Source: Nothopassalora personata (lineage: Eukaryota > Ascomycota > Dothideomycetes > Mycosphaerellales > Mycosphaerellaceae). Taken from it: 64,000 nt of DNA. A program made the translations under genes and the position numbers. Positions 12,960 through 24,833 of the stretch are shown in pieces. A model generated the notes under the pieces. It had not been told where the DNA came from, ran no database searches, and saw nothing but the letters and a program-made list of their open reading frames with translations. The stretch spans positions 2,108,001-2,172,000 of the forward strand of contig CM066293.1 in NCBI GenBank assembly GCA_033816765.1, written 5' to 3'. Positions within the stretch are counted from its first letter, which is position 1. Every line of letters begins with the position of its first letter.

Positions 12960-15930
12960 ACGGATCCTAATGTCGTCACGTGCTAGTGCGGGGGGAGCCT
13001 TAGGCCCATTGCGCTTAGACCGTAACAGCTGCCCCTTATATCGAAGGTCTAGGATTAAGATACGACCTCCGTCGATACTTAAGGACATCTTAATTAACCT
13101 TATAGAATTCGATGTAGGGTACAATAGGGATCGATCTACCTTCTATGCTAGCGATAAGGATACAGGACTTCAATTTAACTAGAATTTTCCTCGAAGAACC
13201 TAGGAGAACGTAATAGAGGCATATCTAGAACTTACAAGGTTTATTCGATCCTTTAGAAGGTCACTTACCGTACTATATTTAGATAACGACAAGGCCTACG
13301 GGGTAGTATTTAAGTCTTAGCTACTAAGAGACGGGGTTACTTAGAAACTAACTGCCCCCTATATGCCCGCTTAGGACCCAGTAGAAATATCCGGAAAGCA
13401 CTTAATTATTACTACTAGGGCATTAACATTGTTAGTAGGCCTACCTTTAAACCTATAGCCTAAGATCGTCTTAATAGCTGCTTACCTTATAAATAGAACA
13501 CCATCTAAGAAGTTAGGCTAGAGGACCCTATTTAACGTAGCTACGGGCATTAAGCTAAGCCTTGCTTACATCTATAAAATAGGTTCTAGGGCATACGCTT
13601 ACAAGACGAATAAGAAAGAACGCCTACGCGCCTACAAAATAGATTCTCGATGCTACATCGGTTACTTAGTTAGATTTAAAGGTCATAACATCTACCAAAT
13701 CTAGATACTATCCTATAGACAAGTTATAAGATCTAGGGATGTTACCTTTAATAAGAAGTTAAGGTACGAGGGCCTATACGACGTTAACCTCGGACTAGCT
13801 ATTTAAGACAACGAGAGACTTCTATATGTCGTAGAACCTCTAAGGCTAGCCTATAAGGGACAATTTAAGGAATTGCTATTAACAATTAACCTTTCGACTA
13901 ACCCTTAAGCTTAGGGGGTAGGGGACAGCATACCTTAAGAAGAGGTAGATAAGGAAATCCCATATAATAATCCGATTAAAATAAGGGAATCGGAATTTAA
14001 TTATTAATAGATACACCCCTAAACTTTACAACCAGATCCGTAAATAGGTCTAGAAACCCAACTCTAGCTGTTTAGACCATTCGTTCCTCTAGGGGATACA
14101 TATAAGTTAAGAGGATTAATTAGACCTAGACCTAAAACTCTAGACTCTAAGGATACCTACGACACAATCCATTAGAATAAGAAACCGAGGTACGACGAAG
14201 AACGAGTACACTCGATTCTTACTATTAAGAGGATTAAAGTCTTAGCTACTCTCTCGAAGGGACCTTAAGAGAGTAATACCTTAACTACATCGTCTAAAAC
14301 AACCGGAATAGGGAACACACTACCCCCTAAACTAAAGCGATAGAAGGACCTTAACATACACCCTTATAGGGAAGCATTTAGGGCAGTAAGTGTTAAAGAA
14401 TTTAAGAAGCAATTTACGACAAACACCCTGTCTTAGTATAATGAGGTCGAAGTAGTAGGACACCCGATAACGTTAATAACTTAGGTATAGAAATATAAGC
14501 TCAACTAAAACGCAGAACTCCTAAAATGCAAGGCTCGAGTATACGCTCGAGGCGATTAAAAGGATGCTATAGGGGAAACCTACGTAGCAACCCTTTATGC
14601 AAGACTCTTTAGGTATATAATGGCCCTAGTAGCCTATTTTAACCTTAAGACACTATAGATAGACGCCGTAAACGCGTTTCTTAATGCCCCTATGCTATCG
14701 CTAGTATACATGTATACCCCTAAAAGATTTAAGAAGGAAGGAAAACTTCTAAGGTGCTACAAAGCCCTTTACGGATTTAAGGAGTCCCCTCTACTATAGT
14801 ATTTAGAGCTTAAAAACACCCTTAACGACCTCGGCCTATCTAAAGTTACGGACTGTCTCTTTATTAACAGGGAATTTTCAGTCCTAGTTTTCTTCTATGT
14901 AGATAATATTTGCTTTACTTAGCCCTTAAAATCCAAATTAAGAGCTAAGGAGCTTGTTTAAGGACTAACTAACAAATACGAGATAAAGGTAATAGGACCT
15001 ATTAAATAGTTCTACGGGATTTATATTACTCGTAATCGTTAACAACGGATCCTAAAACTTAACTAGAAGGCCTATATCGAGAAGATTAGTTATTGCTACG
15101 GTATCTTAAGACCGGAGAAGAGGATTGAAACTCCCCTACTAGGGGGATATGTCGGCCTTAGAAATAAACTTTAGGCTACTACGGAAGAGATTAACGTTTA
15201 CAGGTCCTAAGTAGGATCGGTGAACTTCGTAGTAGTGGAAACGCGCCCTAATATATCCTTTTTAGTCTCTCTTCTTTCTTAGCACCTAACTAACCCTACA
15301 AAGGAGGCTCTTAGGGCAGTAAGACACTTAATTCAATACCTTCTCTACACTACGGATTATTTGATTAAGTACTACGGCCTACCTAAACCCTCGGACTTAA
15401 CGCTACTAGAATTCTATAGGGCCTTAGATGCCTCATTTGCCGACGATAAGGAACTCGTAGATTAAGTAAGGCCTTTGTCTTTTTCCTTTTTAAGGGGATT
15501 ATCGACTAGAGAGCAGTTAAGTAGGGAATGGTCACGAAATTAAGCACTAAATTAGAGCTATATACCCTTAGTCACGCCGCCTTAGAGGTCCTATAGTAGG
15601 ATAGGCTTTTTAGTGCAGTTACCCTTAAATTAGAGAATTGGATACTACTATACTATAATAACCAGCAGACCATAAGGATTGTTAAGACCCTAAATAGCAG
15701 AATTAATACTAAGATAAGGCATGTAGACGTCTAATAATGCTAGCTTAGGGAACAGTACTAAGTAGGACGTCTTAAAATTAGCTAGATAAGGACATAGGAG
15801 ATAGCCGCGGACGGTCTAACTAAGGTCCTAACTCCTTAACAGCACTAGCGGTTTGTTAATTACCTCAATTTAGGAGATTAGTAAATAGGCATACCCTCGC
15901 TTTAATAGCTAGGGGGTGCTATCTTTACTT
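12960..15930 (+). mobile_element. Copia-D: RIP-degraded Ty1/Copia pol
   Basis: The plus-strand frame reads in Copia order. Integrase core remnants (LYLDNDKAYG near 13270, EISGKHLI near 13390) come first. They are followed by the integrase C-terminal region ending IRSRDVTFNKK near 13740. Next come the reverse transcriptase (IDAVNAFLNAP near 14660, FYVDNICF at about 14893-14916, where Copia has YVDD), then RNase H to about 15870. The frame contains many TAG/TAA codons. A purine-rich AGCTAGGGGGTG near 15910 resembles a polypurine tract. LTRs were not delimited. Confidence 0.85.
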
Positions 15931-17345
15931 CACTTCTAAAATAAACACTCGTAATTTATTTAGCTAGGGGCTAAGGACACCCTACCTTCATAACTAGAGA
16001 GGACTAAAGGACTTCTAAGAATAATATAAGGCCTATAACTCGTAGCAAAGCTCACCTAACGGTTACACGCACTTATAACGCAATAAACTTATATGCTTAG
16101 CGCGAATATAGCCTATATCTAATTTCTCAATCCTTCTAGCAACCCTCTCTTTTACAATCCACTTCGCACCGCCGTTAATCTCCTTACTAGGTAGCCCCTT
16201 AGCTTAGTTAGTCACCCTTTAACTACTATACTAGGGTACGACTACATCCTAGAACACTAGAATACAAGCATTAGAACCCTTAAAATGGAGCCTATTTTAG
16301 AAGTTAAGACACCTATACTACTTAATTTAGGTCTAGTCGAGCCTAAGAACGCGCTACCTCTACTAACTACACCTAAAGAAGAACCCTTAAACCCTAGAAA
16401 CAAGTCCTCTATGTCTATTAAAGAATTCTAACAACTCCTTAAGGCGAGCTAGGAGATAGGCTACGAGTCCGATACTAAGCCGTATAGTAGCCTAAGAAAG
16501 AAGTACGGGGCAAAGAAGACCCCTATAAAAGAGGTATTAGAGGAGAAGCAAAAGGCTTAGAATAAGGCGCATAAGGACTCTAAGTAGAAGAGCTAACTCC
16601 GAAACTACGTCTATAGGTTACTTAGGACCCTCGCTAGAGGACGAAAACCTCGCCTCCCTAAATTCAACCTTAGAGAGAAAAATAAGGCCTTTAAGCCTAT
16701 CCTTGGACTTATTAAGCAATTCTTAGGCATCCGTAGCGACCTTAGTTACGATTCTAGGGTAGAAATTAACAAGCAGTCCCTAGATTAGTATAAGAGTACT
16801 ACTCTAGGAAATAAGGATTATGTACCTACCTACAACATTAATAACCTTACTAAGCTACTTTAGGGTATTTAACAGAGCATAATTAAGTCTACTCTAAAGA
16901 ATGGAATAGCCTCTAAGAAGAGAGAGACACCCTAAGACGAAGAAACTAATAAAGAGGAAACCCCGAAAAAGAAGATAAAGGGTACTATTACTAGTTAGGA
17001 GGGAGTTATCGAAGACCTTATCTATAAAGTTAAGGGTAACATAAACAAGGTTATAAAGGATATAAAGGTCCTTAGCGCTAAGATTACTCTACTCAGTTCC
17101 TATGTAGAGTGAGGGGGTGTATAAAGCGCTAGGATAATGCATAGATAGTAGGTTTTGAGGGTAACATTACCTAATTAAGTGTAGTAATTACTTGTCCTTA
17201 GGAAATGAGATTAGGCATCTAAATTACAGGGATTAAGGGCCTCTTATCAAAAGAAGACTTATATAAGCACCTTAAGGGTGCCACTACTAGTAATAAACAT
17301 GGTTTTTCATACCCTGATTTCCAGACTTAATACCCTAGTTCCAAA
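15931..17345 (+). mobile_element. Retroelement remnant with an extra lysine-rich reading frame after Copia-D
   Basis: From about 16130 to 17110 the plus strand shows one recoverable frame broken by TAG codons. It is rich in Lys and Glu, with helical stretches such as KKYGAKKTPIKEVLEEKQKA. It is followed by GAGGGGGTG at 17110-17118, a candidate polypurine tract. I do not recognise the protein; it could be a gag from a second element or a third frame of a Copia element. RIP composition stops at about 17300-17345, where normal gene-rich sequence begins. Confidence 0.45.
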
Positions 17346-17553
17346 CTTCCATCTCCACTAGTTTCACAGTTGCACTGCAGCACGTTTATAGCCAAAGGGG
17401 TCAATCCCGAAGCAATGACGATCTTGTCGACAAGAACATGCGAGTGCGTGCTGTATGCATCCGTCTGACAGGTTTATGACAAACGTACGTGTGAGATGCA
17501 TCGCCGATGGGTCCATCAGCTGTGCACCTCGCGCCAACCTGCAACGTGCTGCT

Positions 17554-17595
17554 ACCCGCCATAACGCAGCTGCAACCCGCCATAGCGCAGTTGCA
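17554..17595. repeat. 21-bp tandem duplication
   Basis: ACCCGCCATAACGCAGCTGC(A) at 17554-17574 is followed directly by a copy with two changes at 17575-17595. Confidence 0.85.
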
Positions 17596-17936
17596 ACCAT
17601 TGACCACTGAACTATCATATCTATATCTACAAAGGTTCTGACTTCGAGCTCTGCAGCCTCAGTGAGTTCATCATGCGAGGACAACTTTGTTTCAATGTGG
17701 ACTCACGCCGAAGGGATGGCTGGCCCTCACGAGCCAGGAGAAGTTGTACATCCTGCACGCCAATCAGACGTACAGAATTTCAGAGCATCGAGACGTGGTC
17801 CAATCATGAAGGGAACAAGGACTGCCGTTCGGTAGAAAGTCCAGGCGCCTTTCGATCTTGCCATAGTAAGAAGGGATGGTCCGAACAGGGGGACGAATGA
17901 AAAGATTGGACTCGATCACCGCTACTGCATACCGAC

Positions 17937-17972
17937 GCAGTGGAGGTTGTCGATGCAGTAGAGGTCGTCGAA
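17937..17972. repeat. 18-bp tandem duplication
   Basis: GCAGTGGAGGTTGTCGAT is followed by GCAGTAGAGGTCGTCGAA. Small unit, two copies, no coding role seen. Confidence 0.8.
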
Positions 17973-18033
17973 GGGAGGGTTGGCAGAATGACGCAAACCA
18001 ATCATAGAATAAGTTGGCTTGGCAGCCAGGGAG

Positions 18034-18438
18034 TCAACATTTATTGTCGTCACAATTAGCAATGCTCAGAATGTGTCCAGATTTTGGCAATACGAAGTAG
18101 ATAGCATCGTAATGTACATTTTCGATATTCGTGGTCTCTCGGATTGTGAGAGTGCAACCTGGTCGTGGCCTTTGGCATACAGATGAAGCTGCGTCAAGCT
18201 TCAAATTGTCGTAAGCGCAGGCAGACCTTCGCAGATCTCCGCAAAGAGTTGGTTGTGTAGCTACCCGCGCCTGTTTTGTCAAGGTGCCTGCCGCATCGCA
18301 GCGACCAGCAGGTCGCATAGTCCTGGCACGTACCGGCTGCATGAAGGCTATGCATAGAGTCGTGGCTACGGTTCTGTCTTGATTGCATGCTGCCTCCAGC
18401 CTGGTATCTAAATACCGTGGAATGATGTTCTCATCCAT
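18034..18438 (-). CDS. Possible small Cys-rich protein, unrecognised
   Basis: An open frame of 134 codons starts at an ATG in a strong fungal context (GCCACCATGG). The product begins MDENIIPRYLDTRLEAACNQ and has about eight cysteines spread through it. There is no signal peptide, transmembrane segment or domain I recognise. It would be divergent from the FFxxYPxFxY gene that starts 100 bp away, so the two could share a promoter region. The start context and open length are the only support; a chance open frame is quite possible. Confidence 0.25.
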   Translation of the reverse strand: MDENIIPRYLDTRLEAACNQDRTVATTLCIAFMQPVRARTMRPAGRCDAAGTLTKQARVATQPTLCGDLRRSACAYDNLKLDAASSVCQRPRPGCTLTIRETTNIENVHYDAIYFVLPKSGHILSIANCDDNKC

Positions 18439-18537
18439 GGTGGCTTCCACACTGTGCCCTGTACCTTATTCAGCTTTGATATATCACCAGGACTGGGCTC
18501 ACTTGTTTCCTTGCACGCCGTAGCTTAGACTTCAGTG

Positions 18538-19159
18538 ATGTATGACCACATCGACGAGTTCTTTAAACAGTATCCATGCTTTTCATACAATCGATTGAAT
18601 TCTGCACGTCGTGAGTTCTACCGGATGTGCGATCACTTTGGCTGGAAGAAAGAAGCCGGTGGGACATACCCTCCCGCTCGAGAAGAAGCATGGCAGACGT
18701 TTCGTATTGCTATGGTCATGCAATTTAACAGCAGCTTTGGAGTCGATGCGCAGGACATATCTTCCTGGCAAGGCATCTGTACGTTTCTTGGAATGAATCC
18801 CGTTCCATCGGATATCGACAAAATGCGCGAGGTGCGGGATTGACCATCCGTTCAGTCCAGTGGCTGGTCTCTTCTGACTGAGTAACGAATTTCAGGCCGT
18901 CCGAAACACCCACGTCAACCTCGTCGACATGCTCGACAGCAAGCGAAGCGGCGAACCTTTCACGACATTTGAGACGAAGGAGGAGCTCGTTGAATATACC
19001 ATAAGGGAACGGCGATATTTCCCGAAGGAGGAAGCGTATGCTGGAGGTCTTCTCAAACACTTGCTCAGAGAAATCCACCACTGCTACCAAGGCTCGCAAG
19101 GCCGCAACCGCCAGAGCAAGTCAAAGGCTCGCAGAGGCAAAGGTGGAAAGCGAGGCTGA
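18538..19159 (+). CDS. Conserved fungal protein with FFxxYPxFxY and AYAGGLLxxLLRxI motifs
   Basis: Two exons, 18538-18831 and 18896-19159, encode 185 aa. The intron 18832-18895 (64 nt) has GTGCGG and TTCAG ends and a CTGAC branch point. Splicing joins KMRE to AVRNTHVNLVDMLD, restoring a continuous protein. The N-terminus has FFKQYPCFSYN and a CDHFGW motif, the middle SSWQGICTFLGM, and the C-terminus RYFPKEEAYAGGLLKHLLR followed by a basic KARRGKGGKRG tail. I recall this arrangement from many uncharacterised proteins of Dothideomycetes and related fungi; no function is known to me. The start is the first ATG after an in-frame GTG. The intact frame and clean intron suggest a live gene. Confidence 0.8.
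18832..18895 (+). other. Spliceosomal intron
   Basis: GT..AG intron of 64 nt with TTCTGACTGA as branch point about 20 nt before the TTCAG acceptor. An in-frame TGA inside it and the continuity of the protein across it support splicing. Confidence 0.85.
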
Positions 19160-20182
19160 AACGGACAGGGGAGATGCAATCCCAAGCTCGTACTTATCAC
19201 GCTCCCGCACTTGCCTAGCCGCAGTCTTTGAGATAGTATCAACGGTTGGGCCGAAAGAACTGCCGTCCTAAATTCAAAAGACCGTGTAACCTTAAGCGTC
19301 GTGTGACACAGCCGTTACTTCTTGGGCAGCAATCCGAGTCAGACTACAAGCATCAGCATACCGCAGATTACAGACTTTAGCTCCAACCTAGCTCTAATGG
19401 TCGGGCTTCAACATGCTGAAAACAGGCTCGAACGGATCGGACTCTGCCTTAGGCAGGATTATGGATGTGGGCTCGTAAGGCACAATACAGTGGCACAGCT
19501 CACGCCTATGGATGCGATCCATTTGCATTTCTTTGTGTTTGCTCATGTCGTTTTCGCCCTTCGTGCAAACGCTCTCGCTGTACGGCTCCGGACCTGGTCA
19601 ACGATCTTCACAGGAAGCGGGCGCGTTCACGTCGGGACTGCAATCTCATTGCTCTTGCCCAGCGAGGGACAATGTCCATCGCTGAGTCAGCTCGCTTGGC
19701 TGCACTTCCATCTTCGCAGAGCATTACGTCTTAATCTGCACAAATGTATTCGATCTCCTGTTTATCGTATATCACGATCACTTTGCATTGATCAATTGAG
19801 AGAATGTCCGGTTATCTCCGTACTCATGACCACAGAGGCATATGGTACTGTCCAAAGCGAATCTCTCTGCTTTCAGAGACGCTGCAACAGCCCATGAACT
19901 CAAAGTCCTGAGTTGGTGGTATTAACAGATTCGCAGTCGGCCGTTTCTAACCACTGCCTCTCGAATTGCATATTGAAGGTCGATGGCGCCGACGGACTGG
20001 ACACTCTCCGACCTCACCCTTGCCAATACAAAATGCCGCCCAAAATGACGTTAAAACCAGATACGCAACACTGCCCTGCGGCTAGCGAGCTGACTTGGAG
20101 AGACGCAATGCTTAATGCTTGCAGCTAGCTCAGCTGAGCGAAGTCGGCGAGCTCGTCTCGGTCGCTTGTGAAAAGAGGCAAG
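19160..20182. other. Stretch without a supported gene
   Basis: Open frames of up to 191 codons exist in two plus frames (19322-19897 and 19465-19734), overlapping each other. Neither shows a domain, and the longer one does not begin with ATG. Upstream exons of the C2H2 gene that follows may lie here, but I could not place them. Confidence 0.4.
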
Positions 20183-20488
20183 ATCTCCGACATTCGACTG
20201 CGACAAGTGCGCCCGTGCCCTCACCACGGCAAATGCCCTCCAGCAGCACTTGCGGGACGCGGCCGCGCACAAGAGACGCATGGGAACCAAATCTCAAGCG
20301 CACAGTAAATGGGGCGGCATGAACAACTTCATTCATTCATATGGCTTACAGCGTGAGTATAGCTACACTACGTGTCAGCCACTTAATATCACGCTGATTC
20401 TCGAGCAGAAAACGACCACGAGGATGTGGTGGACGCCAACGGTATCATTGATGCACTTGCGCAGCAAGTCAGAGGAGTTGTTGTATGA
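20183..20488 (+). CDS. C2H2 zinc finger protein, 3' exons
   Basis: Two exons are supported, 20183-20352 and 20409-20488. The first encodes FDCDKCARALTTANALQQHL followed by RDAAAH, a C-x2-C-x12-H-x6-H finger starting at 20199. The intron 20353-20408 (56 nt) has a GTGAGT donor and a CGAGCAG acceptor. Splicing joins HSYGLQ to QNDHEDVVDANG and ends at TGA 20486-20488. The 5' end is uncertain: an in-frame TGA lies just before GGCAAG, which may be an acceptor, so at least one upstream exon is missing. Single fingers with a long H-x6-H spacing often bind RNA or protein rather than DNA. Confidence 0.55.
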
Positions 20489-21224
20489 CTCGGGAGTTCC
20501 GCATCCCAACGTGAACTCATCAGTCTGATCTGATCAGAGAAAGCTACCGCGATTGTCATGCAAAAGGATGGCCTTGATGACTTCAGACTACGTTCATGTG
20601 CTACAAAATCTTCGTGTACGGTCCGTGTGCACTAGCTGTCCGTCGCTACGTATCGGACGGGGATCATCTCTTTCGTGCCTTGGGCCGTGACACCAATTTT
20701 GAGCCCCTCGAACTGTCCCACGTCCGCTATGCAGAAGTTGAAGATGCGAGAGGAGCTATTGGCCGCGGACTTCGGATGATTTGCAGGTGCGCAACCCCAA
20801 AGCTCTCAATGCATGTAAGTTGCAACGGCAAGCAACGTCGGTTGCTGCTGGCCAGTGCGACCCGTTGATCTCTGACTGGATCACGCGATCTTGGGAGAGG
20901 TCATCAGATGATTGGCTATTGAACGGCCACGATGGCTTCAGCTGCTGCGGAGCCTGGTATCTGCGTAACGAGACCAACCGAAAATATTTGTTCTTGAGCG
21001 ATCATGCGAGTCCCTTGTTCTTTGCGTGTATATCTTGGTCCAAATCGTCTTCGTCGGTTATTTTGGAGAGTCTGCCCGCGTCGAGGACCGCGAACACTGT
21101 GATTTATCTCACCAAGGTGGCACACCGCCTCGTTACGAGCGCAGTGCCAGCACGATACATCACTCTCTTTTCTCTGTACGTCAATATTCCTCTAGGTATA
21201 ACCACGAAGCAAGAATTACTCGCC
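20489..21224. other. Region upstream of the DUF4470/MYND gene
   Basis: The frame of the next gene is open from 20781 but shows nothing conserved before the ATG at 21225, so this is probably 5' UTR and promoter. No other gene is supported. Confidence 0.45.
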
Positions 21225-24200
21225 ATGCTGCTACCTGCTCATGTCAGACTGCGTTACTGGTTCTATCCAATCGGCAACACTCCTGCGGTGAACTTGCTAA
21301 GAGATCGAACTCCTTCTGAACGGTCAGTGACAAGCATACTCTGCCTTGCTTGTGGCGACGTCGGGAACACTCTCTTCACGCTGTCAACAGAGGCGCCATC
21401 TGCAAGTCGCTCGTACGAATTCGCATTTTGCGACTCTGAGCCGGCGGTACTGGCTCGTAACATCTTTCTTCTTACTTTTCTGTCATCAGGGCCGTCCAAG
21501 GATGACGATGAGTTCGAAAACGACCAACTTTGGGAGCTCTACTATCACATATTCATATCTTCCTGTGCAAGGGACACACTCGTACGCCATGTTACGCATC
21601 TTATCGAGGCTTCGAGATCAAGCAATGAATGGAACAAGTCAAGTTTTGGCATGGTGATGAAGTTCTACAGCGAAACGACCTTGCAAGAGATTCGACACTA
21701 CTGGCAGCTCTATCTGAATGCCTGTAACGACTGCAAAGAGAGCGAGATTAGAGAGGCTGTGTGAGGAATTGTCAAGCAACACGGACTTGATGACGGCCGC
21801 ATCTTTCACAGCAGCACAAGGGCGACGGGAGTACATGCCATGTCGTCTACGTCGGTCATGAGTGCCGCCTTCCGCGCTTATTGGAGAACGGGCGTTGTTG
21901 CAGGGAACAGCAACGATTGCTCTGCCCTACAGCAGGATCATGGCGGGCACGCCAACCCTTTGCTATACATCTCCTCAGCTCCGCTCGGCCAATTCGCAGT
22001 TCATTACGGTACAGATCCCCTGCATGGTTTTCACATGGCTGAAGTTTTTGACGCACTTGGAGAAGAGGAGGAGATGTTGCAACGATTGGCCAGCACTGCG
22101 AATTCGCAATTTCGTCAATGGTGCACGAATTTTACAAAGCATCTCCGGATGGGAGGATTGCGCATGTTCTTTCATTGTGGTGAGGCTGTCAGCCTATGCT
22201 ACGAGCTCCAAAGGCAAGTCAGCAGCCACGTCAGTATTCCGGCACATTTACACACCTACTCACGTCCGTGGTCGAGCCTGTATCTCGACCTGAGTCTCGG
22301 AAAACGCCTGAATGCGAGCTCCTACTTCGATGTTATCGACACATCTAATATAAGTGACCATGTTGGCATCTTGAAATTGCTACCTGCAGTCCAACCTCTT
22401 CTCAAGGACAACGTTCTCTCAGTGCTCTACACCGAAACTCTGCTGCGCGCTGCTGAAGAAACCACAGGTTACCTAGACGAGCTTTGACGAGTCGATGCGG
22501 CATCGTTTGGTCTCGTTGCTGGCATTGCACCGATCACTTCTCTTTTGGGAATTACGACCGAACATTTCGGGTGTGAAGCCTTTCTGGGCCATTGCGGACG
22601 CAACACCGGGTCTCAGTCACAAATGCGTGTGCGCATCTCGTGGAAATGGCCTTCTGGGGGTGATAACCTGGCCGGACCGCGTACAACGCCTAGTATTTCT
22701 GCCGATGCCGATGATCTCGCCTCATTTCTCTTCAGATGGTATCTCAACATCTTCTCTACATTTGAGGATGTTAGTATCCAGCTGTCTGTGCATCTCAGAA
22801 GGGTCCTCACTCCATTATCGCACGACCTGAATCACTACACGCGTACGACGCTAGCTGCTCTGATCGGTCTCGCTCGCAAAAATGTCCGAACAGACTGGTC
22901 CAAATGCATTGAGCTGCTCATGGACAAGATCCAGGACGACAAAGCACTACTCGTGGGGAGCAACTCGTGGCAAGAACTCTACATGCTTCTGCACATAGCG
23001 GGGATATACGAGGTCTCGGCTTTGAAGATGTCTCCAAGGACTGCGGCAACAAATTTTGCAGCAACTGCGAACTCTAGTATGGGTTCTTTACGCGGATGGC
23101 CTGAAATGCCCAGTGTTGTGGTTGCGGCACTGATCGTGCCGAGAGACAGGCTACTCGTGCTCACCTCAGCAGATCTCAACCGCATCGGTACGCCTGGACT
23201 TCATTTAGCCGTCTACAACGAGGGTATATTCGAAAATAGCTTCTATGCCATTCATGCCTGCTTCGGCAAACTCGTTGTAGCTGAAGACGGTAAAAGAAGC
23301 ACTATCGAAGAGGATGCTCTCGGCTGGAGAGGCTGTTCAGAGCTGATCATCGCCTGTCTTGTTCCCGCATTCCAATTTCTAGTGGGAAGAGAAGGCGAGA
23401 CACGAGCCGCTCTCGTGATCAATTCCTCAGCCGCCAACGCCTATTTCGTTCCTATTTTGGGGCCCCATCTGAGACTTTTCGCCACTGCGACTGACAACCA
23501 ACGAAACTTTCATATTTTGGCCGCACTTCCCGGCGTGCGTCGATCAAAGCCAGCAGCCCTACCACATCCCCACCATGGCTCTGAGCATACCGAGCCAATA
23601 GTCTCTGTTCCGCCGAGAAATGGGCGTCTCGAACTCCTGACACTTCGGCAGGAATTTTCAAGCTACAGCGAGCGAAGCTATTTACAAAATGGCACCAAGG
23701 TCCAGCCGCCCATCCAGGAGAGTCCGTGCACGATGACTTTACAGATGAAGGAACAATGCCGAAAATTGCGATTTCCGTTTCCTATTGATGGATCCCGGAG
23801 CAAGACCAGAATCTCGCGCAAGCAGCTCTGGGTGGAAGTTGTTGTACCGACATCTCTTGCTGCGAGCCCGAATGGCTATGCGTTGCGAACATTTCCTGTC
23901 ATATCCGAGATGGGCCAGTCGGTGGCCCGGGGGATGGGCCGAATCAATTTAGGCAAGAGTCCAATCATGGCTGATATGTCGCTCAATACCTTGACCGGCT
24001 TCCTGGCCATGACTCTGAGCACAAGAGAACGAGACGCACAATCTCATCCTTCCCAGGGAATGGAATTTTCTCGTTCGCTTTTCGAACTGAAAGAGTCACT
24101 GGCTGCTCTGTTCACAAGCTTTGCGAGCAAGGACAACAGCTCAGGAAGAAAATGGAAGGCATTCAGACTTGCTCTTCATGACGACTCAGATACCTTAATT

Positions 24201-24833
24201 TTCGCCAATTCTTTGCGACATGATCACGACTCGAGCTCGATATGCCTCGATGCTCACGTAGTACCTTTGACATCCCGACGCATGAAACTGTTGTCTCGAT
24301 TGCTTGCGAAGACAATGGGAAGGCACCAAGTTTTGGGTATCAAGATCAGCGAACGAGAGGAGGTTTTGTGGAAGCACATCCTGCCTGCGTTTGTCGAACG
24401 GTGTCGTCACTCTTGGAAACATAAGACATCATGTGAGTACAACACCAAAGAGTGGGATTGTCCGCGCAGCATTTCGCACGGGCAAGCAGCTATCTGCTCA
24501 TGTGGCGAAGGACAAGACGTCTCGAACATTCCTCCTGAATTTTCTGCTTTCTCGCAGTTCGCGACGAGAATCGCTATTGCACCGCTCTCCGCGGTCCCGA
24601 TTGTTGAGCGGATGGCACTGGACTCGGTGTTAGTATCAAGCGGTGATCCACAGAGGCCTCGAACGGAGCCGCCAGGAACGCAGAAAGATCGATGTGGGTG
24701 CTGTGCATCAGCCAGAAGCGATCTCAAATCATGTGCGGGATGCGGCTCGGTGAAATATTGCGGCAAGACTTGCCAGAGGCTGGCCTGGAAAATTCACAAA
24801 CTAGAGTGCAGGAGCAGGAAGGCCCAATTCTAG
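21225..24833 (+). pseudogene. DUF4470-MYND zinc finger protein with two in-frame stops
   Basis: One frame of 1,203 codons from ATG 21225 (CGCCATGC) to TAG 24831-24833 is open except for TGA at 21762-21764 (codon 180) and TGA at 22485-22487 (codon 421). The N-terminus carries the DUF4470 signature: FYPIGNTPAVNLLRD from residue 13, CLACGDVGNTLFT, then DSEPAVLARNIFLLT. The C-terminus is a complete MYND finger (codons 1157-1195, 24693-24809) with the pattern C-x2-C-x9-C-x2-C-x5-C-x3-C-x7-H-x3-C. Fungal proteins of this architecture are of this length, so nothing else is missing. Conserved-looking protein (LLGIT, DLASFLFRWY) resumes immediately after the second stop. A 51-nt GTGAGG..CACAG intron (21761-21811) could remove the first stop but none removes the second. 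Both stops fit CGA to TGA changes. Confidence 0.8.
24693..24809 (+). other. MYND zinc finger
   Basis: All eight zinc ligands are present (seven Cys and one His), starting CGCC and ending HKLEC. MYND fingers bind proline-rich peptides and are common at the C-terminus of DUF4470 proteins. Confidence 0.9.

Larger units (their letters stand above)
17346..18033. other. Intergenic sequence at the edge of the RIP-spared island
   Basis: No supported gene. Base composition returns to normal (CpA and TpG common). Two small duplications are present, at 17554-17595 and 17937-17972. Short overlapping open frames exist on both strands but none carries a recognisable domain. Confidence 0.5.

Noticed and set aside
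3040..17300. Pervasive in-frame TAG as a sign of a reassigned stop codon
   Set aside because: TAG stands where both Gln (CAG) and Trp (TGG) are expected, TAA where CAA is expected, and TAC where Cys (TGC) or His (CAC) is expected. That is CpA/TpG mutation, not recoding. Genes in the islands use TAG as a normal terminator.
19322..19897. 191-codon open frame as a gene
   Set aside because: It has no ATG at its start, no domain, an overlapping open frame in another phase and an unnatural composition for a conserved protein.
21761..21811. 51-nt intron removing the first TGA of the DUF4470/MYND gene
   Set aside because: It has GTGAGG and CACAG ends and keeps the frame, so it is possible. But the 17 residues it would remove look like coding sequence, and the second TGA has no such escape. 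Kept only as an alternative.
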